DNA of 64,000 nt from Halorubrum lacusprofundi ATCC 49239 (GCF_000022205.1 NC_012029.1:310001-374000), one strand, 5' to 3'. Positions 16,846 to 25,263 are shown, numbered from the stretch's first letter. Program-made: numbers and translations. The notes: generated by a model not told the origin, from the sequence alone.

Positions 16846-16986
16846 CTACCGTTCCGCCCGTCCGTCGTCCGCCCGTTCGTCGTCCGCCACGCCTGCGTGG
16901 TCGTCGGCGTCGTCTTCGGCCTCGAAGTTGGCAGGGACGACCGTCGGGTGATCGATGCCGACGGACGGCTGGCTGTGTGCACTCAT
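16846..16986 (-). CDS. possible 46-residue acidic protein
   Basis: Reading leftward from ATG 16986 gives MSAHSQPSVGIDHPTVVPAN followed by an Asp/Glu-rich tail (EAEDDADDHAGVADDERADD) and a stop at 16846. The composition is typical of haloarchaeal coding sequence, but the length, lack of recognised homology and absence of a clear TATA box leave it uncertain. It converges on the FilR1-type regulator, whose stop is 5 bases away. Confidence 0.35.
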   Translation of the reverse strand: MSAHSQPSVGIDHPTVVPANFEAEDDADDHAGVADDERADDGRAER

Positions 16987-17151
16987 GGCTCTACCAACGC
17001 GTAGGCGACCCATCCCCTAAAAATTACTCATAGGCATAACGCATCCGCGGTGCGGATGGGTATGTCCGGGAGTTATTCGCCGCGGTGAGGTCAGTGCCGG
17101 CGCGTTGACGGTGGGCGGGGGCGTCGGCGCCGTCTCGGGTCCTCGTTCGGA

Positions 17152-17685
17152 TTACTGGAATTCCTCGTCGTACAGATCCTGCGCGTGTTCGATCGCGTCC
17201 CTCGCGGCCTGCTTGTCCTCCCATCCGAGAGTCTCGACCTCCTTGCCTGCCTCGAGGTTCTTGTACGTCGAGAAGAACTCGTCTATCTCGTCGAGCGTCT
17301 GCTGGGGGAGGTCTGACAGGTCCTCGATGTGGTCGAACCGCGGGTCCTCGGTGGGCACCGCGATCACCTTGTCGTCCTGCTCGCCGTCGTCGTCCATCTT
17401 CATCAGTGCGACGGGACGGGCTTCGATCACGCAGCCGGGGAACGTCTGGTCTTCGACGAGCACCATCACGTCGAAGGGGTCCTCGTCGTCGTAGTACGAC
17501 TGCGGGATGAAGCCGTAGTCGTACGGGTAGTGGACGTTCGAGTGGAGCACCCGGTCGAGGACGACGCTCGGGATGTCCTTGTCGTACTCGTACTTGTTCC
17601 GCTCACCTTTGAGACACTCTACGACCGCGTAGATCTCGTCTGGCGCGTTCGGTCCCGTCTCGAGATCTTCCCAGAGATTGACCAT
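17152..17685 (-). CDS. ppa: inorganic pyrophosphatase (soluble, family I)
   Basis: The 177-residue enzyme hydrolyses pyrophosphate to phosphate, driving biosynthetic reactions in the cytoplasm. Motifs are VVECLKGERNKYEYDK (substrate lysines/arginine), VHYPYDYGFIPQSYYDDEDP and the family signature DDEDPFDVMVL with metal-binding aspartates, then AVPTEDPRFDHI. The length is typical of archaeal family I enzymes. The ATG at 17685 (MVNLWEDLETGPNAPDEIYA) is the family start; upstream in-frame sequence runs through a tandem repeat and is not coding. The gene is divergent from the PadR-type regulator. Confidence 0.95.
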   Translation of the reverse strand: MVNLWEDLETGPNAPDEIYAVVECLKGERNKYEYDKDIPSVVLDRVLHSNVHYPYDYGFIPQSYYDDEDPFDVMVLVEDQTFPGCVIEARPVALMKMDDDGEQDDKVIAVPTEDPRFDHIEDLSDLPQQTLDEIDEFFSTYKNLEAGKEVETLGWEDKQAARDAIEHAQDLYDEEFQ

Positions 17686-17746
17686 GTGGGGTGTACTCCG
17701 TCCATGGCTCGCAAAGTCTTTTCGGGTTCCTGCCGCGACCGGTGCC

Positions 17747-17839
17747 GTCGAACGTTCCCGCGTTCCGGTTCGGCACCGTCGAACGCCCGGGATTTCTGGT
17801 TCAGTTCCGTCGAACGCCCGAGATTTGCGGTTCGGTACC
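17747..17839. repeat. three-copy 31-base tandem repeat upstream of ppa
   Basis: Three head-to-tail 31-base units (17747-17777, 17778-17808, 17809-17839) each begin GTCGAACG and end GGTTCrGywCC; units 2 and 3 are nearly identical and unit 1 is diverged. The array lies 62 bases before the ppa start in the interval shared with the PadR-type gene. Repeated 31-base spacing, about three helical turns, could place protein sites on one face of the DNA. Confidence 0.85.
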
Positions 17840-18096
17840 GCTTCAGCGCGTCCGTTTGTGTCCTCCCGGATGGCACCGCTCTCGGCGAGAAACACCGATA
17901 GATCGGATGACACATCCGGTCTGAACGACCCGGTTCAGTCGATGATTTGTCACGCATCTACAGTCATGATCGGAGATCGTTCGATTGCGAAGTTCACCCG
18001 GATCAGCGTGTTCCGACTCGCTCTCACCGGTAAAGCCGTGATTCGCCGGTTTTCTTCTCGATGGGGTATTTAAACGTTCGTAAATCTTGAGAAAGG

Positions 18097-18103
18097 TTAT
18101 AAG
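18097..18103 (+). promoter_or_regulatory. TATA box of the PadR-type regulator
   Basis: TTATAAG is centred about 26 bases before ATG 18126 with a GAAA purine element just upstream, a clear leaderless haloarchaeal promoter. Confidence 0.6.
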
Positions 18104-18125
18104 TTCAGGTTCCCTCCACTCAACT

Positions 18126-18485
18126 ATGTCAGAGGCACAATCAGTCACTGATGAATCAACGACGCAGACGGCGTCAGACCTGACTGCGTTCCAACAGAAT
18201 ATCCTCGCGATCCTCTCGGAAGAAGCCATGTACGGGCTCGCGATCAAACGCGAGCTGGAGTCGTACTACGACTCCGAGGTGAACCACGGGCGGCTCTACC
18301 CGAACCTCGACGACCTCGTCGAGGACGGGCTCGTCGAGAAGAGCGAGCTCGACAAGCGGACGAATCAGTACGAGCTCACCGAGGCGGGCCACGACGCCGT
18401 CCTCGGCCAGCTGGAGTGGGTTCTCGACCGGTTCGTCACCGACGAAACCCGCGCTGACGAGGTCCGCGCGCTCCTCACCGAGTAA
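18126..18485 (+). CDS. PadR family transcriptional regulator
   Basis: The 119-residue protein has a PadR-type winged helix. The N-terminal DLTAFQQNILAILSEEAMYG is followed by LAIKRELESYYDSEVNHGRL and the wing (YPNLDDLVEDGLVEKSELDKR), then the short C-terminal helix ELTEAGHDAVLGQLEWVLDR used for dimerisation. PadR proteins are repressors. An upstream in-frame ATG at 18087 would precede the transcription start predicted by the TTATAAG box, so ATG 18126 is preferred. Its target is not apparent; the nearest genes are divergent ppa and the convergent rnhA pair. Confidence 0.88.
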   Translation: MSEAQSVTDESTTQTASDLTAFQQNILAILSEEAMYGLAIKRELESYYDSEVNHGRLYPNLDDLVEDGLVEKSELDKRTNQYELTEAGHDAVLGQLEWVLDRFVTDETRADEVRALLTE

Positions 18486-18604
18486 CGACGACCGCGTCGC
18501 TGGCGTCCCGAGCGGCAACCGACACATTTTGGCACACGCGCGCGGTGAAAACCGTGCACGCTCACTCGGACAGCGACGGCTCTGCGGGGTCTCCGGGCCT
18601 TTCC

Positions 18605-19324
18605 CTACGATTCCTCGGGACCGTCCACGTCCGCCGCGACCGACTCGATCGCGTCTAGCGACTCGTCGACGACCGCTAGCTGCTCGTCGGTCGGCCAGCC
18701 GTTCCGCGGGAAGTACTCCTCACGGAACTCCGCGCGCATGTCGGCGGTCGCGTCGTCGACCGCGCGCACGTAGTGGTTACTCATGAACGCCGCGAAACTC
18801 CGGGCGGTGTCGGCGTGGACCGCGTCGTGCGCGTCGGCGACCGCGTCGGCGACCGCGTCGTTGTACGCGGCGATCTCGCGGTATCTGCCGGCGTCGCCCG
18901 GTCCCGACAGCGACACCTCGACGGCCCGGTCGGTGGTCTCGATCCGGTCGAGCTGGACCGTCCCGTCGTCCATCCACTCGTCGGGGTACAACACGAGCGT
19001 GTCGTCCTCCTCGCGGAGCCGCGGGACGTAGTCGTGATCGGTGACTAGTTCGTCGCGCCGCTCGCGGTAGAACGCGGCGGCCGCCTCGTCCTCGGTCCGT
19101 CGGGCGAGCCGGGTGAGCCGCTCCGCCTCGTCGACGGTATCGGCCGGTACGTCCGGGACGCGGTCGTCGTCCGCGTCGGCATCGCGTTCGCCGTCACCCT
19201 CCTCCGTCTCCCCACCGTCGCCTTTCTCCGTCTCTTCGTCGTCGCTCGGTTCCTCCGCCGCCATCATTTCGCGGGCCTGCTCTTTCGCCCACTCCGGTGG
19301 CTCGTCGTCGTTAGTTCGCGTCAT
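18605..19324 (-). CDS. rnhA-operon conserved protein
   Basis: The 239-residue acidic protein is encoded directly after RNase HI, overlapping it by 14 bases. It begins MTRTNDDEPPEWAKEQAREM, has a low-complexity Asp/Glu linker (residues 25-55), and a conserved C-terminal part with RTEDEAAAAFYRERRDELVT and RAEFREEYFPRNGWPTDEQL. It is the family usually labelled rnhA operon protein in haloarchaea (I associate it with DUF7108). The conserved overlap with rnhA argues for a joint role, but the biochemical function is unknown. Confidence 0.75.
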   Translation of the reverse strand: MTRTNDDEPPEWAKEQAREMMAAEEPSDDEETEKGDGGETEEGDGERDADADDDRVPDVPADTVDEAERLTRLARRTEDEAAAAFYRERRDELVTDHDYVPRLREEDDTLVLYPDEWMDDGTVQLDRIETTDRAVEVSLSGPGDAGRYREIAAYNDAVADAVADAHDAVHADTARSFAAFMSNHYVRAVDDATADMRAEFREEYFPRNGWPTDEQLAVVDESLDAIESVAADVDGPEES

Positions 19325-19907
19325 CGAGTGCCTCGTTCGCCAGATCGTCGGCGCGTTCGTTTATCTCTCGCGGAACGTGGCCGATAGACCATCGGTCGAA
19401 CCGCTCTAACAGCTCTCGGACGCGGACCCGCCGCTCGCGGAGTTCGGGGTCGTTGGCGTTCCATTCTCCGCGCACCTGCTTGACGATCAGCTGGGAGTCG
19501 CCGCGAACGTCGATCTCGTCGAAGTCATACTCGTCGGCGGCCTCAAGCGCCCGGATCAGCGCGGCGTACTCGGCCTGATTGTTGGTGACGCGGCCGATCC
19601 GCTCGCCGCCCTCGGCCACGATTCCGTCCGCGGTGACCAGACACCACCCGACCGCGCCCGGACCGGGGTTCCCGCGCGAGGCGCCGTCGAAGTAGACGTG
19701 CGCGCGCCCGCCACCCTCGCTTAACAGGGCTGTCAGGCGGGTCGGGTCGCTTCCCTGCACGACAACCTTGTCGTCGTACGCGACAGCGACGGCGCCTTCG
19801 CGCTCGGCGCGCCACCGCTCGTGGGCGGTATTTCCGTCGTCGATCCGGACGCCGGCGTCCTCCAGATGGGCCCGCGCGGTCGCCGGATCGCAGTCGATCG
19901 TCGGCAT
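19311..19907 (-). CDS. rnhA: ribonuclease HI with N-terminal extension
   Basis: The 198-residue protein degrades RNA in RNA-DNA hybrids. An N-terminal domain of about 65 residues (TIDCDPATARAHLEDAGVRI) precedes the catalytic domain. The active-site acids are visible: Asp in VYFDGASRGNPGPGAVGWCL, Glu in TNNQAEYAALIRAL, Asp in VRGDSQLIVKQV, and the final Asp in HVPREINERADDLANEAL. This is the archaeal Sto-RNase HI/YpdQ-like type lacking the basic protrusion. It overlaps the next gene by 14 bases, so the two are co-translated. Confidence 0.93.
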   Translation of the reverse strand: MPTIDCDPATARAHLEDAGVRIDDGNTAHERWRAEREGAVAVAYDDKVVVQGSDPTRLTALLSEGGGRAHVYFDGASRGNPGPGAVGWCLVTADGIVAEGGERIGRVTNNQAEYAALIRALEAADEYDFDEIDVRGDSQLIVKQVRGEWNANDPELRERRVRVRELLERFDRWSIGHVPREINERADDLANEALDDAN

Positions 19908-20020
19908 TCGTTCGCAGTCAGCGGTCGCGCGACAAAGCCTTGTCCGTCGCGTTCGCCGGTCACGTCGGCACGGCTGCGTGCCTCCCCACGACGCGGGCGC
20001 TCACCGCTCCCGCCAACTGC

Positions 20021-20326
20021 TCACCGTTCCTGCTCGGTCGCGAACTGCTCTCCCTCGGTCACAGACCGCTCTCTTTCGGTTACAGACTGCTCCCCCTCGG
20101 TCGCGGACTGCTGGAGCCGGTTCAGGCCGAGCGTCGCGACGAACAGGGCGCTTCCCACGTACAGGAACGACTGAGGGTCGGCGATGAGCCGCGAGACGAG
20201 GGCGTTTCCGTACCCGATGACGGTCGTAAGATAACCGAGGAGGGAGACGGTCCAGCCGACCCCGGTGACGCCGCCTAGTTGATCGAGTGAGTCTGCGTCG
20301 AGAAGCGAGAGCCGAGCCGCTTTCAT
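20021..20326 (-). CDS. small membrane protein with heptapeptide tail repeats
   Basis: The 101-residue protein has two hydrophobic stretches (about residues 19-37, VTGVGWTVSLLGYLTTVIGY; and 50-68, SFLYVGSALFVATLGL). The C-terminus then holds four imperfect seven-residue repeats: SATEGEQ, SVTERER, SVTEGEQ, FATEQER. The repeats are encoded by 21-base tandem DNA units, so their number may vary between strains. I recognise no family. The ATG at 20326 is the only reasonable start. The gene lies between rnhA and the tfb gene and is divergent from the latter. Confidence 0.6.
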   Translation of the reverse strand: MKAARLSLLDADSLDQLGGVTGVGWTVSLLGYLTTVIGYGNALVSRLIADPQSFLYVGSALFVATLGLNRLQQSATEGEQSVTERERSVTEGEQFATEQER

Positions 20327-20459
20327 GAGTTTCCCACGGTAGGTCGTACCTACCGCCGAGCGGGTAATGAACCTATTTTCGGTAACCTTACCGAATACTT
20401 ACCAGGTCGTTTCCGATCGACGTCGGTCGGCCGATCGTAAACAGTCGATCCTCACGAAC

Positions 20460-20466
20460 TTTTAAG
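20460..20466 (+). promoter_or_regulatory. TATA box of the tfb gene
   Basis: TTTTAAG lies about 33 bases before ATG 20496. A second AT block (20481-20491) is too close to the start to be the TATA box. Confidence 0.45.
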
Positions 20467-20495
20467 TCAATCCGTTTGCATATTATATAAATGCG

Positions 20496-21497
20496 ATGAC
20501 ACGGCCAACCCGGCAACGGGATCACGACCGGCAGCGTGTGCGGAGCGAGGACGCCGACGAGACTGAAACCGACGCCGAGGGGGTCGAGGGAGCCGACGCC
20601 GGTGAGTTGGACCCCGAAGACTTCGACCCGGAGGAGCTCACTCGAACGGCCGACGGGGAGCTGATACACGAGGAGACGGGACTCATTGTCGAGGAGGAAC
20701 AGATCGATCCCGGTCCGGAGTGGCGCGCGTTCAACCACTCGGAGCGCCAGTCGAAATCGCGCGTCGGCGCCCCGACGACGAAGACGATGCACGACAAAGG
20801 GCTGACGACGACGATCGACTGGAAGGATAAGGACGCGTACGGTCGCTCCATCTCCTCGAAGAAGCGATCGCAGATGCACCGCCTGCGCAAGTGGCAGGAG
20901 CGCATTCGGACGAAAGACGCGGGCGAGCGTAACCTCCAGTTCGCGCTCTCGGAGATTGATCGGATGGCGAGCGCCCTAGGCGTCCCGCGATCCGTCCGTG
21001 AGGTCGCCTCGGTCATCTACCGACGCGCGCTGAACGAGGACTTGATCCGCGGGCGGTCGATCGAGGGCGTCTCCACCGCTGCCCTCTATGCCGCCTGTCG
21101 CAAGGAGGGGATCCCGCGCTCGCTCGAAGAGATCTCCGACGTGTCGCGGGTGGAGCGGAAGGAGATCGGTCGCACGTACCGCTACATCTCTCAGGAGCTC
21201 GGCTTAGAGATGCGGCCGGTCGACCCGAAGAAGTATGTCCCCCGCTTCTCCTCCGAGCTCGAACTGAGCGAGGAGGTCCAGTCGAAGGCCAACGAGATCA
21301 TCGAGACGACCGCCGAAAAGGGACTCCTCTCCGGGAAATCTCCCACCGGGTACGCCGCCGCCGCCATCTACGCGGCATCGCTTCTGTGTAACGAGAAGAA
21401 GACCCAGCGCGAGGTCGCCGACGTCGCGCAGGTCACCGAGGTCACCATCCGCAACCGGTATCAAGAGCAGATCGAAGCGATGGGGATCCACACCTAG
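20496..21497 (+). CDS. tfb: transcription initiation factor B (TFB) lacking zinc-ribbon cysteines
   Basis: The 333-residue archaeal TFIIB homologue bridges TBP-DNA and RNA polymerase. Two cyclin folds are clear: residues about 140-225 ([20 protein letters not shown], then [20 protein letters not shown]) and 230-325 ([20 protein letters not shown], then [17 protein letters not shown]). The B-reader/linker region [20 protein letters not shown] is conserved. The N-terminal zinc ribbon, normally two CxxC pairs, is replaced by [20 protein letters not shown], which keeps the G-L-I-V-E-E frame but has no cysteine. Haloarchaea hold several TFBs, and this form may have altered polymerase contact. The preceding acidic extension is about 45 residues. 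Confidence 0.93.
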   Translation: MTRPTRQRDHDRQRVRSEDADETETDAEGVEGADAGELDPEDFDPEELTRTADGELIHEETGLIVEEEQIDPGPEWRAFNHSERQSKSRVGAPTTKTMHDKGLTTTIDWKDKDAYGRSISSKKRSQMHRLRKWQERIRTKDAGERNLQFALSEIDRMASALGVPRSVREVASVIYRRALNEDLIRGRSIEGVSTAALYAACRKEGIPRSLEEISDVSRVERKEIGRTYRYISQELGLEMRPVDPKKYVPRFSSELELSEEVQSKANEIIETTAEKGLLSGKSPTGYAAAAIYAASLLCNEKKTQREVADVAQVTEVTIRNRYQEQIEAMGIHT

Positions 21498-21615
21498 GCC
21501 ACGCGGGGACGACCGCTGTTCGTGTTTTCTACCGTCCGGTTCGCGTTTTCCACCGCTCGCGTTTTCGACCGCCGCCAGCAACGTTCAAGCCGGCGCGGGA
21601 CCAACCCCGATTCGA

Positions 21616-22908
21616 ATGCGGCTCGACGAGTTCATTGAATTCGAAGCGGACGAGCGCGCCGAGCGGCGGCGCCTCGCCGCCGAGAAGGACTACGGCATCC
21701 TCGATCACCTCGACTCCTTCGAGCGGCGCTTCGAGGAGCACGTCTCCGACGACGCCGTGGTCGGCAGCGTCTCCCCCTCCATCTTCGTCGGGCGCTCGAA
21801 CTACCCGAACGTCTCGACCGGGCTGCTCTCGCCGGTCGGCCGCGAGGAGCGCGCAGCGCGCTTCGAAACCTCCGCGGCGTGGTACGACGAGGGCGTCTCC
21901 ATCGCCGACGTGTTCGACCGGCGGACGAGCCTGCTCAACTCGACCCGCGGGGCCGACGTGGCGGACGCCGGACGCGACGGGGGCGGCGTCCACGACGCGT
22001 GGAACGGCTGGCTCGGGGTCCAGCGCGAGGTCGCGATCGCGGACCGGCCGGTCGACGTCGAGATAGGGTTGGACGGTACCCCCGACCTCGACTTCGATAT
22101 CGGCACGGAGGACATCAAGACGCCGACCGGCCCGCGCGCCGCGGCTCGGACCGCCGACCTCGGCGAGAACCCGCACGTCCCGCGCCCGGTGAAAAAGACG
22201 CTCGAAGACGACGACTGGCGCGCCGAGGGCGCGATGACGTATCTCTACCGCCGCGGATTCGACGTGTACGACATCAACACGATCCTCTCCGCGGGCGCAC
22301 TCGGGCGCGGGAAGAACCGCCGGCTCGTCCCGACGCGCTGGTCGATCACGGCCGTCGACGACACGGTCGGACAGTTTCTCCGCGGATCGATCCGCGACAA
22401 TCCGACGGTTAACCGGATCGAAGTCCACCGAAACGAGTACCTCGGCAACGCCTTCTGGGTGATCTTGGTTCCGGGACAGTGGGAGTACGAGCTTGTCGAG
22501 ATGAAGTCGCCCGGCTCGATCTGGAACCCCGACCCTGGGGCGGGCGTGTATCTCTCGGCCGCGAGCGAGGGCCGCGAAGGTCGGACCGGCTACGTCGAGG
22601 AGACCGCGGGCGCCTACTACGCGGCCCGGATGGGGGTTCTGGAACACCTCGACGACCGCGGACGGCAGGCGAAGGCGCTCGTGTTGCGGCACGTCTCCGA
22701 CGACTACTGGGGTCCGGTCGGCGTCTGGCAGGTGCGCGAGGCGGTCCGGAACGCCTTCGAGGGGGAACACGGGACCGCCGAGACGTTCGGCGAGGCAGTT
22801 CGCGGCGTCGCTGACCACCTCCCGGTCCCGCTCGGTCGCCTCCGACGAAAATCGACGATGGCGGCCGGACTACAGGCGAACCTCGGCGACTTCGTCGACG
22901 CCGGGTGA
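21616..22908 (+). CDS. nreA: NreA-like DNA repair protein
   Basis: The 430-residue protein matches the archaeal Nre family linked to UvrABC-type repair after mitomycin or UV damage. It contains SVSPSIFVGRSNYPNVSTGL near the N-terminus, GLDGTPDLDFDIGTEDIKTP, RRLVPTRWSITAVDDTVGQF and GPVGVWQVREAVRNAF. The extreme C-terminus QANLGDFVDAG is a PCNA-interacting (PIP-like) motif QxxLxxF. There is no N-terminal cysteine zinc finger, matching NreA rather than the finger-bearing form. It follows the tfb gene by 118 bases on the same strand. Confidence 0.88.
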   Translation: MRLDEFIEFEADERAERRRLAAEKDYGILDHLDSFERRFEEHVSDDAVVGSVSPSIFVGRSNYPNVSTGLLSPVGREERAARFETSAAWYDEGVSIADVFDRRTSLLNSTRGADVADAGRDGGGVHDAWNGWLGVQREVAIADRPVDVEIGLDGTPDLDFDIGTEDIKTPTGPRAAARTADLGENPHVPRPVKKTLEDDDWRAEGAMTYLYRRGFDVYDINTILSAGALGRGKNRRLVPTRWSITAVDDTVGQFLRGSIRDNPTVNRIEVHRNEYLGNAFWVILVPGQWEYELVEMKSPGSIWNPDPGAGVYLSAASEGREGRTGYVEETAGAYYAARMGVLEHLDDRGRQAKALVLRHVSDDYWGPVGVWQVREAVRNAFEGEHGTAETFGEAVRGVADHLPVPLGRLRRKSTMAAGLQANLGDFVDAG

Positions 22909-22980
22909 GCGCGACGGCAGCGAGGAACAACGCTCGTCACGCCCGATCCGCTTTAGTCCCGTCGTCGAGTGGGTGGGAGC

Positions 22981-23241
22981 ATGGTTCCCACAGTTCCCGC
23001 GTTCGGCGGCGTCCCCGCCGGTCCTGAACTCGTGATCATCCTGATGATCCTCGTACTGCTCTTTGGCGTTCCCACCGTCGTCATCGCGGGAGTGGTGCTG
23101 TTCCTCAAACTGCGCTCCGACGGCGAGGAGGCAGACACTGACCGTATCGCGGAGCTGGAGGCGGAGGTCGAACGACTCCGCGAGAAGGTGGACGACGAAC
23201 GGTACGAGAAAGACGAGAGCGACGGCGACGATCACTTATAA
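22981..23241 (+). CDS. single-helix membrane protein with coiled-coil tail (TatA-like N-terminus)
   Basis: The 86-residue protein has one strong transmembrane helix (about residues 13-38, LVIILMILVLLFGVPTVVIA) followed by an acidic coiled coil (DRIAELEAEVERLREKVDDE). The start PAFGGVPAGPELVIIL resembles TatA, but the amphipathic helix after the membrane span is replaced by a coiled coil, so export function is doubtful. ATG 22981 is preferred to 22969 because a GGTGGGAG purine block precedes it. The stop codon lies within a TTATAA motif that begins a fragment of the composite repeat. Confidence 0.6.
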   Translation: MVPTVPAFGGVPAGPELVIILMILVLLFGVPTVVIAGVVLFLKLRSDGEEADTDRIAELEAEVERLREKVDDERYEKDESDGDDHL

Positions 23242-23258
23242 CTGAACGGTGCGGTGGC
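23232..23258 (-). repeat. fragment of the composite intergenic repeat
   Basis: The stretch ACTTATAACTGAAC followed by GCGGTGGCGT matches the terminal module of copy A (3291-3314) with a two-base difference. It overlaps the stop codon of the preceding small membrane protein gene. Confidence 0.5.
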
Positions 23259-23291
23259 GTCGTCGTCGGCGATCGCACGCGCTAACTGCAC

Positions 23292-23297
23292 AAAAAA
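23292..23297 (-). terminator. T-run after the radical SAM gene
   Basis: Six A residues on the plus strand give a T6 tract 6 bases after the radical SAM stop codon, a typical archaeal termination signal. Confidence 0.4.
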
Positions 23298-23302
23298 CCG
23301 AT

Positions 23303-24301
23303 TCAGGCCACCGGCGTGCGCTCGACGACGGTGCCGTCGGTGGTCGGGTACTGCTCGACGATTTCGCCACGATCGAGGTCGCCGTCTTCGACCATCTCCT
23401 CCAGGAGCCACCACGCGACCTCGACGTGGTCCGATTTGACGGTGTAGAACTCCTCGGGAACGCCGAGCGCCTCGAAGCGGTCGGCGTCGGCGAACGCCTT
23501 CCCGTAGACGAGGGTGCCGTCGTCGGTCACCTCGTCGAACTCACGTCGGATGTTCTTCGCCATCCGCTTGAGCCGGTTGCGGTGTTGGGCGGCGTCCTTG
23601 AACACGGAGGTACAGAAGTACACCTTCTCGTGGCTCGCCATCTCGGAAACGATCGAATCGTCTTTCGACCCCTCGACGGCGGACATGTGGCCCTCCTGCA
23701 GTTCGAAGCCCTCCTCCTGCATCCGGCGGTAGTTCCCGTCGGACATCTCGAACTCGTTAATATTGCAGAACTCGGCTGCGCCCTCGTCGAGGAACTCTAG
23801 GAACTCCGGCTCCGCGCGGATACCGGGAATCTCGAAGGCGGGCGTGAGCCCCTCCTCGCGGGCAATGTGGAGAATATCCTCCCACTCGGTGCCGTGCATG
23901 TCGCCCCACATCTCTAGCGGCGGGTGGAAGCGAATCTCGTCGAGGCCGGCCTCCGAGAGGCGGCGCATGTTCTCGCGCCCGCCCGTGATCCCGGTGTAGA
24001 GGTGCGTGTGGTGGTCCTCGCCGAACTCGTCTTTCAGCAGTTCGAGGTACCGGCACGTCTTCGCCATCGCCTCCTGCGGCTCGCCGCCGGTGATCGAGGT
24101 GCCGAGCGCGCTCATGCGCTTGGCCTCCGCGATCACGTCCTCGTTGGACTCGACTTTCCGCTCGTTGGCGTACACGTCGGTGACGTTCTTCCGGTTTTCT
24201 CCGAGGGGACAGTAGAAGCAATCCCGCTGGTCGCAGTAGCCGTAGACGAAAAGCACCATCTTGCCGCCCTTGGCGCACTGTTCACAGCCCTTGGAGATCA
24301 T
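23303..24301 (-). CDS. radical SAM protein (COG2108-type) with CX4CX2C cluster motif
   Basis: The 332-residue protein has an N-terminal GCEQCAKGGKMVLFVYGYCD followed by QRDCFYCPLGE. The cluster cysteines are spaced CX4CX2C (C-DQRD-C-FY-C) rather than the usual CX3CX2C, and an extra CEQC pair precedes them. Further radical SAM features are TSITGGEPQEA (GGE motif) and the TIM-barrel strands HLYTGITGGREN, DEIRFHPPLEMW and PAFEIPGIRAE. It is related to pyruvate formate-lyase activating enzymes, but the substrate is unknown. It is divergent from the lipoprotein gene. A T6 tract follows the stop. Confidence 0.8.
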   Translation of the reverse strand: MISKGCEQCAKGGKMVLFVYGYCDQRDCFYCPLGENRKNVTDVYANERKVESNEDVIAEAKRMSALGTSITGGEPQEAMAKTCRYLELLKDEFGEDHHTHLYTGITGGRENMRRLSEAGLDEIRFHPPLEMWGDMHGTEWEDILHIAREEGLTPAFEIPGIRAEPEFLEFLDEGAAEFCNINEFEMSDGNYRRMQEEGFELQEGHMSAVEGSKDDSIVSEMASHEKVYFCTSVFKDAAQHRNRLKRMAKNIRREFDEVTDDGTLVYGKAFADADRFEALGVPEEFYTVKSDHVEVAWWLLEEMVEDGDLDRGEIVEQYPTTDGTVVERTPVA

Positions 24302-24454
24302 CTACCCCACTCTACCGGCCGCGGCCTCAAAAAGCGTCCGAACCGCGCGTTCCCGGGGGATTCGTTGTCACGGAGGCGCTCCGCGGAGCCGCATATCGTT
24401 TCTGTTTCCCGAAACAAACACAAAGTATGTACCTCAGCCCGCGTGACGACGGGT

Positions 24455-25165
24455 ATGACCAGAGAGCCGACCGCCGACGAGATGACCGACATCGACGCGC
24501 TCACCCGCCGCCGCGCGCTCACCGCCGCCGGAGGGGCCGCGCTCGCCGGGCTCGCCGGCTGTACCGCGCTCGACGTCGCCACCGGCGAGCCGGCCGAGTT
24601 CACCGCGGGCACCGCGACGGTCGCGGACGCGGCGCTCGACGAGAGCGGATACGAGCTCAACGAGGTCACCGAGAACACGCAGACTCGCGAGTTCGACGTG
24701 GCCGGATCGACCCGCGAAGTGCGGGTGACGAGCACGATCGCCGAGTACGACAAAGCCGTCGAACTCTTCGGCGAGCGGTATCAGGCGGCGGTGTTCGCCG
24801 TGCTGACGACCCCGCGCGTCGAGGTGCTCGGGCAGGCGTTCAACCCCGTCGGAGAGCTCGACGACGAGGAGCGCGCCCGGCTGATCGTGGACCGGTACGA
24901 GAGCGTCAGCAACCTGGAACGCAGTTCGGAGTACACGACAGATATCCTCGGTACCGACGCGCGGGTCGTGGTGTACACGGCCGACGGGGAGATCAAGGGC
25001 ACCGGCGTGAGCGTCGAGCTCGAGTTCCACGTCGCAGAGGCGGTCGAGGCCGGCGCCGACTACGTCGTCCCGCTAGCCGCGTACCCGGCGGCGTTCGGGG
25101 ACGGCGAGAACGTCCGCCGGATGTTGAACGGAATCGAGCACGAGCCGGCGTCGGAAGACGACTGA
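24455..25165 (+). CDS. Tat-exported lipoprotein (DUF6517-like)
   Basis: The 236-residue protein has a twin-arginine/lipoprotein signal: ALTRRRALTAAGGAALAGLA followed by GC, where LAGC is the lipobox and the Cys (about residue 34) would be lipidated. The mature part (DESGYELNEVTENTQTREFD onward) is an alpha/beta domain I associate with DUF6517, a haloarchaeal family of unknown function. The start may be ATG 24455 or the second ATG at 24482, which gives a more usual signal length. It is attached to the outer face of the membrane. The DUF373 gene follows after 98 bases. Confidence 0.72.
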   Translation: MTREPTADEMTDIDALTRRRALTAAGGAALAGLAGCTALDVATGEPAEFTAGTATVADAALDESGYELNEVTENTQTREFDVAGSTREVRVTSTIAEYDKAVELFGERYQAAVFAVLTTPRVEVLGQAFNPVGELDDEERARLIVDRYESVSNLERSSEYTTDILGTDARVVVYTADGEIKGTGVSVELEFHVAEAVEAGADYVVPLAAYPAAFGDGENVRRMLNGIEHEPASEDD

Positions 25166-25263
25166 AGAGACGTGACAGGATGAATCGATCGGGAGACGAG
25201 GCTCGCACGCCGCCGGCGGGCCGAGCCGAAAACATATGCCGGCCCCTCGCGTAGTCCTCCCTA

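Noticed and set aside
17619-17957. Frames through the 31-base tandem repeats upstream of ppa
   Set aside because: Thirty-one is not a multiple of three, so each unit reads in a new frame; no protein repeat results.
22981-23241. TatA translocase subunit
   Set aside because: The start resembles TatA, but the amphipathic helix after the membrane span is replaced by an acidic coiled coil.
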